Source: Sphingomonas faeni (GTDB taxonomy: Bacteria; Pseudomonadota; Alphaproteobacteria; Sphingomonadales; Sphingomonadaceae). From it: a DNA stretch of 64,000 nt. The position numbers and the translations under genes were made by a program. Below the pieces are notes generated by a model, which saw only the letters and a list, made by a program, of their open reading frames with translations, searched no databases and was not told the DNA's origin. The stretch spans positions 62,001 through 126,000 of the forward strand of contig NZ_JALPNF010000003.1 of assembly GCF_023195535.1 (NCBI RefSeq). The letters run 5' to 3'. Positions within the stretch are counted from its first letter, which is position 1, and each line of letters opens with the position of its first letter. Positions 8,611 to 17,180 of the stretch are shown in pieces.

Positions 8611-9220
8611 AACGGCGGGCCCTCGGATGACGTGGAGGTATCCCTATACATGAATCGATGGCGTTTTGGGGATCGCATGGTCGGCGTTCCCGTCTGCTCC
8701 CGGCCATTGGCGGACACCGTCTCAAGCTGCCACAGTAGATCCTGATGCGCTTGCGTTCCCTATGGTGTGCTTTGGCCTTATCCGCTTGCGCGGACGGCCG
8801 GAGCATGGATGAAGCGGCTTTCCGAACAGTCGCAGGTTCCTGCGGCATATCAAATCTGCTGTTTTTGCGAGTTGCAGAACGTAGTGACCGCCGAACTGAT
8901 CACTATCTCTTACCGTTTCGTCGGTTCTATCGCTGGTGGCGCGAAAGAAGATCGCTAAATCAGGGTATGGTCCGGCGTTGCATAGTAGATTTTCCAGTAC
9001 GGATCGGCGGCATCGGTGGTTATGGTCGCGAACCTAATATTAAGGACGATCGCAAGCGGTCGCTGCTAAATCGAAAGTTCGATTGCTTGAAAAAGGAGAT
9101 TTCACGCTTTGGTGTCATCGTAACCTCAAAATCCATAGCAATTGTCGACTAAATATAGCTGTAATTTCTAACGTCTGCTTTCCTTCCCGACCCGGACAGC
9201 CCGTGGAAGACCGGCTGACC
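8611..9220. other. 610-base AT-richer region without a convincing gene
   Basis: This stretch is visibly richer in A and T than its surroundings (for example around 8850-8910 and 9090-9180). Only short frames of atypical composition are present. It contains one possible lipoprotein-like frame, listed separately. No transposase, tRNA or repeat marks its edges. It may be a decayed or foreign segment. Confidence 0.5.
8745..9152 (+). pseudogene. Possible decayed small lipoprotein gene
   Basis: The frame starts MRLRSLWCALALSACADGR, which resembles a lipoprotein signal with a lipobox-like LSAC, followed by SMDEAAFRTVAGSCGISN. After about 40 residues the composition turns Arg/Trp-rich and basic (RRFYRWWRERRSLNQG) and no longer looks like a secreted protein, as if the original frame had been lost. 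An intact gene of 135 codons cannot be excluded. No homologue is recognised. Confidence 0.3.
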
Positions 9221-10123
9221 CTATTGCTTGCCCGCTTCCGCATGGCGGACGATGTCTTCGCAGAGGCGGTGGGTGGCGAGGATGTCTTCGGCGGGGGTGG
9301 GACGGGCTTCGCGGACGCCGGCGAGGAAGTCGGCGCACATCGCGTCGAAGCCGCGCTGGCGGGTGACCGGGGTCCAGTCGCCGCGACGGGCATGCGTCTC
9401 GGTGCCGTTCTGGTCGCGGGTCTCGGACAGGTTGAGGACCGAGCGGCGGCGGTCGCCACCGATGATGTCGAGCCGCTCCTCGTCGAGCCCGGATTCGCGC
9501 TGCATCGTGCCGATCGCGTGATGGCCATCGCCGGCGAGCGTCAGCGTGACGCCGCTCAGTAAACCGTCGCGGACGATCGTCTCGATCTGCGTCCGCTCGA
9601 TCGGGCCGGGGGCGAGGAACCGCAGCGTGTCGACGACGTGGATGAAATCGTCGAACACGGTGCGGCGGGGCGTGTCGGGCTGCGCGTGGCGGTGCTTCTG
9701 CATCAGCATGAACGCGCGGGGTTCGCTGCGCAGCGCGGCATAATCAGGGGCGAAGCGGCGGTTGAACCCGATGGCGAGAAGGCGGTCCTGGCGGTGCGCG
9801 AGATCGACCAGCCGTGCGGCCGCGTCGAACGTATCCGCGAGCGGCTTGTCGACCAGCACCGCGGCACCGTGGGCAAGCAGCGTCTCAACCATCGCGGGGT
9901 GCGCGGGCGTCGCCGAATGGACGAACGCGGCATCGAAGCGCGTCGCGGACAGCGCCGCGTCGAGGCTGTCGTGAAGATGCGCGATCCGGTAGGTCGCGCC
10001 GAGTGCGGCGAGCACATCGCGGTTGCGCGTGGCGAGGTGGAGCTCGATCCCCGGCATCGCGGCCAACACCGGGAGATAGGCTTTGCGCGCGATGTCGCCG
10101 AGCCCCGCCATCACGACGCGCAT
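9221..10123 (-). CDS. Gfo/Idh/MocA-family oxidoreductase
   Basis: A 300-residue NAD(P)-dependent dehydrogenase of the glucose-fructose oxidoreductase/inositol dehydrogenase group. The N-terminal Rossmann fold has the glycine pattern in MAGLGDIARKAYLPVL. The conserved catalytic lysine motif appears as VLVDKPLADTF (EKP in most relatives) near residue 95, and the C-terminal substrate domain has FNRRFAPDY and FDDFIHVVDTLRF. It is slightly short for the family (usually 330-380). The ATG at 10123 lies 11 bases after the upstream monooxygenase gene on the same strand, so the two are probably cotranscribed. Substrate unknown. Confidence 0.85.
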   Translation of the reverse strand: MRVVMAGLGDIARKAYLPVLAAMPGIELHLATRNRDVLAALGATYRIAHLHDSLDAALSATRFDAAFVHSATPAHPAMVETLLAHGAAVLVDKPLADTFDAAARLVDLAHRQDRLLAIGFNRRFAPDYAALRSEPRAFMLMQKHRHAQPDTPRRTVFDDFIHVVDTLRFLAPGPIERTQIETIVRDGLLSGVTLTLAGDGHHAIGTMQRESGLDEERLDIIGGDRRRSVLNLSETRDQNGTETHARRGDWTPVTRQRGFDAMCADFLAGVREARPTPAEDILATHRLCEDIVRHAEAGKQ

Positions 10124-10134
10124 CGTCCGCTCGC

Positions 10135-10434
10135 TCAGGCGGCGACGTCGACGGCGTGCGTCTGGATGATCACCGGGCGCGCGGCGGCAAGATCGCGCGC
10201 GGCGAGGCCGAACGCCTTGAAATGATCGGACGCCATGTGGTGCTGGACCGCGGTGTCGTCGGCGTAGAGTTCGTTGAAGACGTAGCGGCGTTCGCCATCC
10301 GCCTCGCGCCACAGGTCGTAGTGCAGCACGCCCGGCTCGGCGCGCGACGCGGCGACGCAAATGCGGGCGGCCTCGACGAACGCATCCTCGCTGCCGGGCT
10401 TCACGGTGACGAAGGCGATGATCTTCACGGACAT
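10135..10434 (-). CDS. Antibiotic-biosynthesis-monooxygenase domain protein (putative quinol monooxygenase)
   Basis: A 99-residue cytoplasmic protein with the ABM ferredoxin-like fold: KIIAFVTVKPGSEDAFVEAA at the start, EPGVLHYDLWRE in the middle and VFNELYADDTAVQHHMASDHFKAF near the end. These are the typical strands and helices of YgiN-like quinol monooxygenases, which act as dimers without metal or flavin. It is the first gene of a two-gene unit with the Gfo/Idh-type dehydrogenase, a pairing that suggests a small sugar- or polyol-linked redox step. The exact substrate is not known. Confidence 0.85.
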   Translation of the reverse strand: MSVKIIAFVTVKPGSEDAFVEAARICVAASRAEPGVLHYDLWREADGERRYVFNELYADDTAVQHHMASDHFKAFGLAARDLAAARPVIIQTHAVDVAA

Positions 10435-10527
10435 GGCGGCATCCTCTTTGAGTTTGCCCGCGTTCTGGCGGGATCGGGAGAGCGCGGCAAGCGCCGTGAT
10501 TCCGGCAGGCCGACCTCACGTCTGGCG

Positions 10528-10562
10528 ACCTCCCGATCTTCCCCGGGGCGGGGGACGATCGA
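10528..10562. repeat. Degenerate half of repeat family A
   Basis: Read on the minus strand, this segment begins GATCGTCCCCCGCCCCGGGG, close to the outer arm of the repeats at 811, 3750 and 49374. Only one arm is recognisable. It lies directly downstream of the bamA-type stop codon. Confidence 0.4.
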
Positions 10563-10568
10563 TGCCCG

Positions 10569-13184
10569 TTAGAACTGCCCGCCGACGTTGAAGGTGATCA
10601 GCTTGCTGTCGTCGCCGGGCGCCTTGAGGAGCGCCTTGGCCAGATCGATCCGCAAGGGGCCGAACGGCGAGGTCCAGTTGACGCCGACGCCGACCGACAG
10701 GCGCGGGCTGGCGGTGTTGCCCGAATAGGTCTCCTTATAGGTGCCGAGCGAATAGGTGTAGGGCGTGCCGGTGTTGGTCGTGGTGCTGGCGCCGGCCGTA
10801 TCGAGATACAGAAGGTCGCCCGCCGTGTTGGTATATTGGCGCGTGCCGGCAACGCACGCGACCGACGTCGCGTTGGCGGTCGCGCAGGTGTCGGTGAGAG
10901 TCGGCGTTTTGCCGCCGAACACCGCGCCGACGTCCATATAGATCGACGGACGAAGCCCCAGCTCGCGCGCGCCGGCGCCGAGCGGCAGTTCGAGCTCGAG
11001 GCGAGCCTGGTAATAGGCGGTGCCGCCGAGCGCGGTCTGCGTGTTGGAGCTGTTGGTGCTCGACAGCGTCGCAGGCACCGTCGACGTATCGTAATAGGTG
11101 CGCGTCACGCGGGGGCCGACGCCGCGGATGTCGAAGCCGCGCATCTGCGGATCGCCGAGATAGAAGCGGTCGGTCAGCCGGACGTCCTGCCCCAGTCCCT
11201 TGATATACCCGCCCTCGGCATGCGCCGACAGGATGAAGCTCGACCCGAGGTTCATGTACTTGGTGTAGTTGGCGGTGCTGCGGATGTATTTGGTGTCGCC
11301 ACCGAGCCCGGCGAAGTCCTGGCTGACGCTGAACTTGCTGCCCTTGGTCGGGCGGACGCGGCTGTTGGTGTTGTCGAACACCAGCGAATAGCCGATCGAC
11401 GAGGTCCAGCGATTGCCGACCGCGTCGCACAAATACGTGCCGGCGATCCCGGGATCGCAGATGCCGTTGGTGTAATAGGTGTCCTCGTCGAGCGTGACCT
11501 GGTCGTAGGACAGCCCATAGCGCGCAGTGGCCGACCAATATTCGGTGAGCGGAACGGCCGCGCGGATCTGGAAGCCGGTCGAGACCTGTTCGTAGGTGGT
11601 GTCGTTGCTGTCGCCGGTGGTGCTGTACGAGCTGTAGTCGCGGCGGAAGATGTCGCCGCCGAGCGCCACGTTGGTGTCGAACATATACGGCTCGGTAAAG
11701 CCCAGGCTGACCGATTTCGAGTAGCTCGACAAGCTGGCGTTCGCGCGCAGTTCCTGGCCCATGCCGCGGAAATTGCGCTGCGTGATGCTGGCCGAGGCGA
11801 TGAAGCTTTCGAGGCTCGAATAGCCTGCCGACAGCTGCAGCTCGCCGCTCGATTTCTCCTCCAGGTTGGTCTCCAGGATCACGCGGTCGGGCGCCGAGCC
11901 CGGCAGCTGCTTGATCGTCATCTTGTCCTGGAAATAGCCGAGCGAGTTGATCCGGTCCTCCGACCGCTTGACCTGGAAGCTGTTGAAGGCGTCGCCCTCC
12001 GCCAGGCGGATCTCGCGGCGGACGACCTTGTCCTTGGTCTGCGTGTTGCCGTTGATCTCGACGCGCTCGACATAGGTGCGCTTGGCTTCGGCGATGTTGA
12101 AGTTGATCCCCATCGTCAGCGTGTCGGCGTCCTTCTGGAACTCCGGGTTCACTTCCGAAAAGGCATAGCCGAACAGGCCCGCGGTCTGGCTCAGATTGTC
12201 GACCGAATCCTCGACGAGCTTGGCATTGTACCAGTCACCCTTCTTGAGCGGCAGCGTGGCCGCCAGCTTCTTGCTGTCGAAGTCGCGGATCTGGCTGTCG
12301 ACGCTGACGTCGCCGAATTTGTAGCGTTTCCCCTCCTCGACCACATAGGTGATGATGAAGTCCTTCTTGTCGGGCGTCAGTTCGGCGACGGCGGAGGTCA
12401 CGCGGAAATCGGCATAGCCTTGCGTCAGATAGAATTGCCGTAGCTTCTGCTGGTCGTAGCTGAGGCGGTCCTGGTCGTAGCTGGTCGCCGACGACAACAG
12501 GCGGCTCAGGCGCGCCTGCTTGGTCGCCATCTGCGCGCGGATCTGGCTTTCCGAAAACACGGTGTTGCCGAGGATGTTGATCTGGCGGACCTTGGACTTG
12601 GGACCCTCGCTGACGACGAACACGACATCGACCCGGTTCTGGTCGAGCGTCACCATCTTCGGGTCGATGACCGCGGCGAACCGGCCCTGGCGGCGGTAGA
12701 GTTCGAGGATCCGCGCGATATCCTGGCGGACTGCGGTGCGCGTGAAGATCTGGCGCGGGGCGAGCTTGATCTCTTTCGTGATCTTGTCGCTCTTCAGCGC
12801 CTTGTTGCCCTCGATCAGGATGCGGTTGATGATCGGGTTCTCGCGCACGCGCAGCACGATGTTGCCGTCCGCGACACCCGCGATCGAATAATCGGCGAAC
12901 AGGTCGCTGGCCTGCAAATCCTTGAGTGCCTGGTCGAGCGTCTCGGTGGTATAGGGCTTGCCGACGCGCAGCTTGGTGTAGCTGAGGACGGTTTCCGCCT
13001 CGATCCGCTGCGCGCCCTCGACCCGGAGCGTCTTGATCGTGCGGCCGACGGGCAGGGGGGCCGGGGCGGTAGACCTGAGGGGCTGCCCGGGGGGCGGTCC
13101 GGGGGTCTGGGCGGCAGCGACCGGCGTCGCCAGTGTTCCAGCCATGGCCAAGGCCAGGGAACCGGCGCCTAAATCGAACATCAT
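10569..13184 (-). CDS. bamA: Outer membrane protein assembly factor BamA (or BamA paralogue)
   Basis: An 871-residue Omp85-family protein that folds and inserts beta-barrel proteins into the outer membrane. A signal peptide ends near VAAAQ. Five POTRA-like domains follow (from IKTLRVEGAQRIEAETV to about residue 370; RVEINGNTQTKDKVVRREI marks the last). The C-terminal barrel carries the lid-loop motif MRGFDIRG near residue 680 (VRGF in E. coli) and ends in NVGGQF. The start at 13184 has a GGAG 8 bases upstream; a longer frame upstream is Arg/Pro-rich and rejected. None of the usual neighbours (rseP, dxr, skp, lpxD, fabZ) is adjacent, so this may be a relocated bamA or a second copy. Confidence 0.9.
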   Translation of the reverse strand: MMFDLGAGSLALAMAGTLATPVAAAQTPGPPPGQPLRSTAPAPLPVGRTIKTLRVEGAQRIEAETVLSYTKLRVGKPYTTETLDQALKDLQASDLFADYSIAGVADGNIVLRVRENPIINRILIEGNKALKSDKITKEIKLAPRQIFTRTAVRQDIARILELYRRQGRFAAVIDPKMVTLDQNRVDVVFVVSEGPKSKVRQINILGNTVFSESQIRAQMATKQARLSRLLSSATSYDQDRLSYDQQKLRQFYLTQGYADFRVTSAVAELTPDKKDFIITYVVEEGKRYKFGDVSVDSQIRDFDSKKLAATLPLKKGDWYNAKLVEDSVDNLSQTAGLFGYAFSEVNPEFQKDADTLTMGINFNIAEAKRTYVERVEINGNTQTKDKVVRREIRLAEGDAFNSFQVKRSEDRINSLGYFQDKMTIKQLPGSAPDRVILETNLEEKSSGELQLSAGYSSLESFIASASITQRNFRGMGQELRANASLSSYSKSVSLGFTEPYMFDTNVALGGDIFRRDYSSYSTTGDSNDTTYEQVSTGFQIRAAVPLTEYWSATARYGLSYDQVTLDEDTYYTNGICDPGIAGTYLCDAVGNRWTSSIGYSLVFDNTNSRVRPTKGSKFSVSQDFAGLGGDTKYIRSTANYTKYMNLGSSFILSAHAEGGYIKGLGQDVRLTDRFYLGDPQMRGFDIRGVGPRVTRTYYDTSTVPATLSSTNSSNTQTALGGTAYYQARLELELPLGAGARELGLRPSIYMDVGAVFGGKTPTLTDTCATANATSVACVAGTRQYTNTAGDLLYLDTAGASTTTNTGTPYTYSLGTYKETYSGNTASPRLSVGVGVNWTSPFGPLRIDLAKALLKAPGDDSKLITFNVGGQF

Positions 13185-13437
13185 GCCTGCGTCTCCGGGA
13201 GTGAGCCGCGGCGCTATGGGGAGCATGTTTCCCCGGGATGTTCCCGTGTTTCGCCAGATCGCAGGCGTGCAACATATCGCCTCGGCCACGCCGCGGCCGC
13301 CGCCCGTCCGGCCCGCCGGAACGCGCATATGTCGCAGGCGTGTCACGGATCGCCCGCGGGGACATTTCCAGGACATTCCCGCGGCCTAGCTACTGCCCCG
13401 CAGGCCGCTGCCGCGCCTGCTTCAGGAAAGGCCGATC

Positions 13438-13764
13438 ATGCGCGTTGCCATCAAGGGTGTATCCGCACCCGACCCCATCCGTCCCGCCGCCTCGCCGCCG
13501 ATCGTCGACAATCCCTTCGCGCCCGAAATCTTCGCGACCGGGTTCGCCGGGCTGGCGAATTTGAGCGGCGTGATCGTGCTGACGCTGGAGAGCGCGCGCT
13601 GCGACCATACCCGCCAGCCGCCGGGCATCGACCGTGTCGTCGTCGGCCGGATCGCGCTCACCAGCAGCGCCGCGCAGGATCTGGTCGCGGGGCTCAACCA
13701 GTTCCTCGAACAGCAGGGGTTGAGCCCGTCCAAGGCGATCGCCGGCGGGGCGACGTTCCAGTGA
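13438..13764 (+). CDS. Small DUF3467-like hypothetical protein
   Basis: A 108-residue protein. After a Pro-rich start it reads NPFAPEIFATGFAGLANLSGVIVLTLESAR, then RVVVGRIALTSSAAQDLVAGLNQFLEQQGL. Two strands around a charged turn, a VxxRIAL strand and a C-terminal helix of the kind that follows AQDL resemble small DUF3467-type proteins. This is a judgement of pattern, not an alignment. An AGGAAAGG ribosome site precedes the ATG. It is divergent from the BamA gene, with a promoter region of about 250 bases between them. Function unknown. Confidence 0.6.
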   Translation: MRVAIKGVSAPDPIRPAASPPIVDNPFAPEIFATGFAGLANLSGVIVLTLESARCDHTRQPPGIDRVVVGRIALTSSAAQDLVAGLNQFLEQQGLSPSKAIAGGATFQ

Positions 13765-14158
13765 GCGGGGGGCCAGTGAGCGGGGCGGACTATCCCTCGA
13801 TCTGCCGGACGGTCCGGTTCGACGCCGTCGCGCGGCCCGGCCAGGCGATCGCCAAACGCGCGCGCTGGACCGCGCAGCCCCTGTCGGATGTCCGGCCCCG
13901 GCGTCTGGTCGTCGCGAAGAGTGTGGGCTGGTCCGCCATCCGTTACAATCTTGTAACAACTGTAACGGTATGACAGTTTGATGAAAGGGCATGAATAGAA
14001 CCGTGTTCGCAAGACGACACCCGGCGGCCTAATCCGGCGAACACTGGAACACCGCTTGTCGCGCGGGAAATCGCATCGCAAACCTGAGTGGCGGACCTTA
14101 TCCGTACCCCACAACATCTGCCGCGGCGGTCAAGGATCGCGGTTCAGGGAGTATATTC
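13765..14158. other. 394-base intergenic region upstream of a TonB receptor gene
   Basis: I see no convincing gene here. The region holds an operator-like palindrome at 13942-13957 and leads into the ribosome site (CAGGGAG) of the receptor gene at 14159. The first 190 bases are GC-rich and contain only frames of poor composition. Confidence 0.6.
13942..13966. promoter_or_regulatory. Operator-like palindrome GTTACAA-TC-TTGTAAC
   Basis: A perfect 7-2-7 inverted repeat occupies 13942-13957 and a third half-site TGTAAC follows at 13961-13966. It lies about 200 bases upstream of the TonB receptor gene in otherwise GC-rich DNA. The form fits a dimeric regulator site; the regulator is unknown. Confidence 0.5.
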
Positions 14159-17008
14159 ATGCGTCTCGATTTCCGCGCACGCCTTTTGGCGTCCTCTCTC
14201 CTGTTGGGTATCGCCGGCCCGGCCTGGGCCCAGACTGCAGACCCTCTGCCCGCCGATCCTGCCCCCGCTGCCGTCACGCCTGCCTCCGCGGGTCAGGCGG
14301 AACCCGCGGACGGCGACACGATCGTCGTGACCGGTTCGCGGCTTGGTGGCGAAAGCCTCAGGCAGGCCTCGCCGATCTCGGTCGTCAGCGCCAAGGAGAT
14401 CGCGCTGTCGGGCCAGATCAACGTCGAGAGCGTCCTCAAGGACCTGCCGCAGTTGATCCCCAGCACGACTGGTGCCTCGAACAACCCAGGCGGCGGCGTC
14501 GCGACCGCGGATCTGCGCGGGCTCGGTTCGACGCGTACGCTCGTGCTCGTCAACAATCGCCGGTACGTCGCGTATGATTCGAACCAGGTCGTCGATCTGA
14601 ACACCATCCCGGCGGCGCTGATCGAGCGGGTCGACATCGTCACCGGCGGCCGCTCGGCGGTCTATGGGTCGGATGCGATCTCGGGCGTCGTCAACTTCGT
14701 GATGAAGAAGGACTTCAGCGGCGTTCAGGCCAATGCGAACTACCGCATCAACGAGGCGGGCGACGGCGGCACCTTAAACGGCAACCTGCTGCTCGGCGGC
14801 AATTTCGAAGATGGCCGCGGCAACGCGACGATCTATTTCGATTACACCAAGCGCAACGGCATCCTCCAGTCGGCGCGCGACTATTCGAAGCAGGCGCTGG
14901 TCGACGATGGCGACGGCAACCTGATCGCGGGCGGCTCGGGCTCGATCGAAGGCACGCGCTTCGCGCTTGGCGGCGTCAACCGCAAGTTCGAGACCGACGG
15001 CAGCTACACGCCGTACAACGCATCGACCGACGCGTATAACTATGCCCCCGCGAACTATCTCCAGGTCCCGCAGGAGCGGTTCCTGATGAGTGCGCAGACG
15101 CATTACGAGGTCAGCCCTGCGCTGAACGTGTATGCCGAGGGCCAGTTCATCAACAACCGCGTGAAGAACCAGCTCGCGCCGACGCCGTTCACCGGATCGG
15201 TCGCGCTCGACGTGGATTCGTCGTTCCTGTCGGCCGGCTCGCAGTCGCTCCTTCGCGGTCTCGACACCGACGGCGACGGCTATGTCACCTCGACGATCTA
15301 CCGCCGCCTGACCGAAGTCGGTTCGCGTGTGTCGAACCTTGACAACACCGCCTATCGCGCGGTGCTCGGCGCCAATGGCGATATCGGCGGCGGCTGGAAC
15401 TACGACGCCTATTACAGCTACTCGCGCACCAAATCGACCGAGACCCAGTCGGGCAACGTCTCGCGCAGCCGCGTGCTGCAGGCGCTGCGCACGACCTATG
15501 ATGCCAGCGGCAATCTGGTCTGCTCGGATACCAGCAACGGGTGCGTACCGCTCAACATCTTCGGCACGGGCAACATCAGTGCGGCCGCCGCCGATTTCAT
15601 CACCATCCCGGCGCAGAACACCAGCACGATCAGCGAGCAGGTCGCCAGCGCGTCGATCTCTAACCGCAACCTGTTCGATCTGGGCGCAGGCCCCGTCGGT
15701 ATCGTGTTCGGCACCGAATATCGCCGTGAGCACGGCAGCTACAATCCCGACTTCGCGCTGTCGTCGGGTGACGTCGTCGGCTTCAACGCTGGCGAAGGCC
15801 TGAGCGGGGGCTATGACGTCAAGGAAGCCTATACCGAAGTCGCGGTGCCGCTGCTGGCGAACATCCCGCTGATCAAGAAGCTCGAGGTGAACGGCGCGTA
15901 CCGCTATTCCTATTATTCGACCGCGGCGAAGTCGGTGAACACCTATTCGGGTGGCGTAGTGTGGTCGCTGATCGACGACCTCTCGCTGCGCGGCCAATAT
16001 TCGCGCGCCGTCCGGGCACCGACCGTGTCCGATCTTTACAGCGGGTCGTCGCAGGATTTCCCGGCGGCAACCGATCCGTGCACGACCGCGGTCGCGGTGA
16101 CGAACACCAACCTCAACGCCAGCTGCCTTTCGACGGGCGTCCCGGCCTCGCTGATCGGTACCGCCTATGACGGCGGCAGCACGCAGATCCAGACGGTCAA
16201 CGGCGGCAACCCCGCGCTGCGCGAGGAAACCTCCGACACCTATACGGGCGGCATCGTGCTGCAGCCGCGCTTCCTGCCGCGCTTCTCGCTGACGGTGGAT
16301 TACTACAAGATCAAGATCGCCAACTACATCTCGACGGTCGGCACCACAAACCTGATCCGCGCCTGCTACGGCGATGCGGACAACGGGTATACGCCGTACA
16401 ACGCCAGCTATTGCTCGTCGCTGCCGCGCGATTCCAACAGCTATGCGATCACCGATGCGGTCAACACGCTGGCCAATACCGGCGGCGTGACCACCCGCGG
16501 CGTCGATTTCGAGGCGCGCTACGGCCTGCCGCTCGGCTTCGGCGCGTTCGGGGCGGATACGAGCAAGCTCGACTTCCGGCTCAGCGGGACGCGGTTGATC
16601 GCGTTCAACTACAACCCGCTCGCCGCCATTCCCGATCTGACGATCAACTGCGCGGGCAAGTTCGGCCAGACCTGCGGCAATCCCTATGCAAAGTGGCGGC
16701 TGTCGGGGCGGACGACCTATTCAACCGGTCCGGTGACCGTGTCGGTGCTCTATCGCTATCTGTCGCCGGTGAAGGACGACGACAGCGGCACGATCTATGC
16801 CGTCGAGCGGATCAAGGCGTATCATTATTTCGACCTGACCGCGGCGTTCGACATCAAGCCGGGCTTCACCTGGTCGGTCGGCGTCAACAACATGTTCAAC
16901 AAGAAGCCGCCGATCCTGGGCGACAACCAGGAGCAGGCGAACACCTATCCGTCGACCTACGACCCGTACGGCCGGGCCTTCTTCGTCAGCACGAACGTCA
17001 AGTTCTAG
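14159..17008 (+). CDS. TonB-dependent receptor, substrate unknown
   Basis: A 949-residue outer-membrane active transporter. The signal peptide ends at AWAQ (about residue 25), followed by a TonB-box-like DTIVVTGSR. The plug has ADLRGLGSTRTLVLVNNRRY and IERVDIVTGGRSAVYGSDAISGVVNF, classic motifs of the large receptors common in sphingomonads. The barrel contains an Asp-rich DTDGDGY loop that may bind calcium, paired cysteines in loops, and a terminal FVSTNVKF. It is monocistronic, with its own upstream palindrome and a strong hairpin downstream. It is not assigned to a nutrient; location near a glycan island makes a sugar ligand possible, no more. Confidence 0.9.
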   Translation: MRLDFRARLLASSLLLGIAGPAWAQTADPLPADPAPAAVTPASAGQAEPADGDTIVVTGSRLGGESLRQASPISVVSAKEIALSGQINVESVLKDLPQLIPSTTGASNNPGGGVATADLRGLGSTRTLVLVNNRRYVAYDSNQVVDLNTIPAALIERVDIVTGGRSAVYGSDAISGVVNFVMKKDFSGVQANANYRINEAGDGGTLNGNLLLGGNFEDGRGNATIYFDYTKRNGILQSARDYSKQALVDDGDGNLIAGGSGSIEGTRFALGGVNRKFETDGSYTPYNASTDAYNYAPANYLQVPQERFLMSAQTHYEVSPALNVYAEGQFINNRVKNQLAPTPFTGSVALDVDSSFLSAGSQSLLRGLDTDGDGYVTSTIYRRLTEVGSRVSNLDNTAYRAVLGANGDIGGGWNYDAYYSYSRTKSTETQSGNVSRSRVLQALRTTYDASGNLVCSDTSNGCVPLNIFGTGNISAAAADFITIPAQNTSTISEQVASASISNRNLFDLGAGPVGIVFGTEYRREHGSYNPDFALSSGDVVGFNAGEGLSGGYDVKEAYTEVAVPLLANIPLIKKLEVNGAYRYSYYSTAAKSVNTYSGGVVWSLIDDLSLRGQYSRAVRAPTVSDLYSGSSQDFPAATDPCTTAVAVTNTNLNASCLSTGVPASLIGTAYDGGSTQIQTVNGGNPALREETSDTYTGGIVLQPRFLPRFSLTVDYYKIKIANYISTVGTTNLIRACYGDADNGYTPYNASYCSSLPRDSNSYAITDAVNTLANTGGVTTRGVDFEARYGLPLGFGAFGADTSKLDFRLSGTRLIAFNYNPLAAIPDLTINCAGKFGQTCGNPYAKWRLSGRTTYSTGPVTVSVLYRYLSPVKDDDSGTIYAVERIKAYHYFDLTAAFDIKPGFTWSVGVNNMFNKKPPILGDNQEQANTYPSTYDPYGRAFFVSTNVKF

Positions 17009-17018
17009 GAGACCCTGT

Positions 17019-17044
17019 CCCTCTCCCCCCGCAAGGGGAGGGGG
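17019..17044. terminator. GC-rich hairpin after TonB receptor gene
   Basis: CCCTCTCCCC and GGGGAGGGGG pair over 9 of 10 positions around a short CCGCAA-type loop, 11 bases after the receptor stop codon. It has no T-tract and probably works together with the perfect hairpin that follows. Confidence 0.4.
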
Positions 17045-17057
17045 CAGCGCTGATGGA

Positions 17058-17100
17058 CACGAAAAAGGGCGGGGTGGTCACCACCCCGCCCTTTTTCGTG
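17058..17100. terminator. Bidirectional rho-independent terminator, perfect 20-bp stem
   Basis: The arms 17058-17077 and 17081-17100 are exact reverse complements around a 3-base loop, with an A5 run at the left foot and a T5 run at the right foot. This gives a terminator in both directions, as expected between two convergent TonB receptor genes. Confidence 0.9.
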
Positions 17101-17180
17101 CGCCGCCTTCGGCGACCCGACGCGAAGGTCGCCCCGTCATTCAGCAGGAGTCACCCCGCAGGACGACGGGGCGGTGTGGG

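Noticed and set aside
13390..14117. Minus-strand frames of about 200 codons opposite the DUF3467-like gene
   Set aside because: Low-complexity Arg/Ser content and no ribosome site; they run over an operator-like palindrome.
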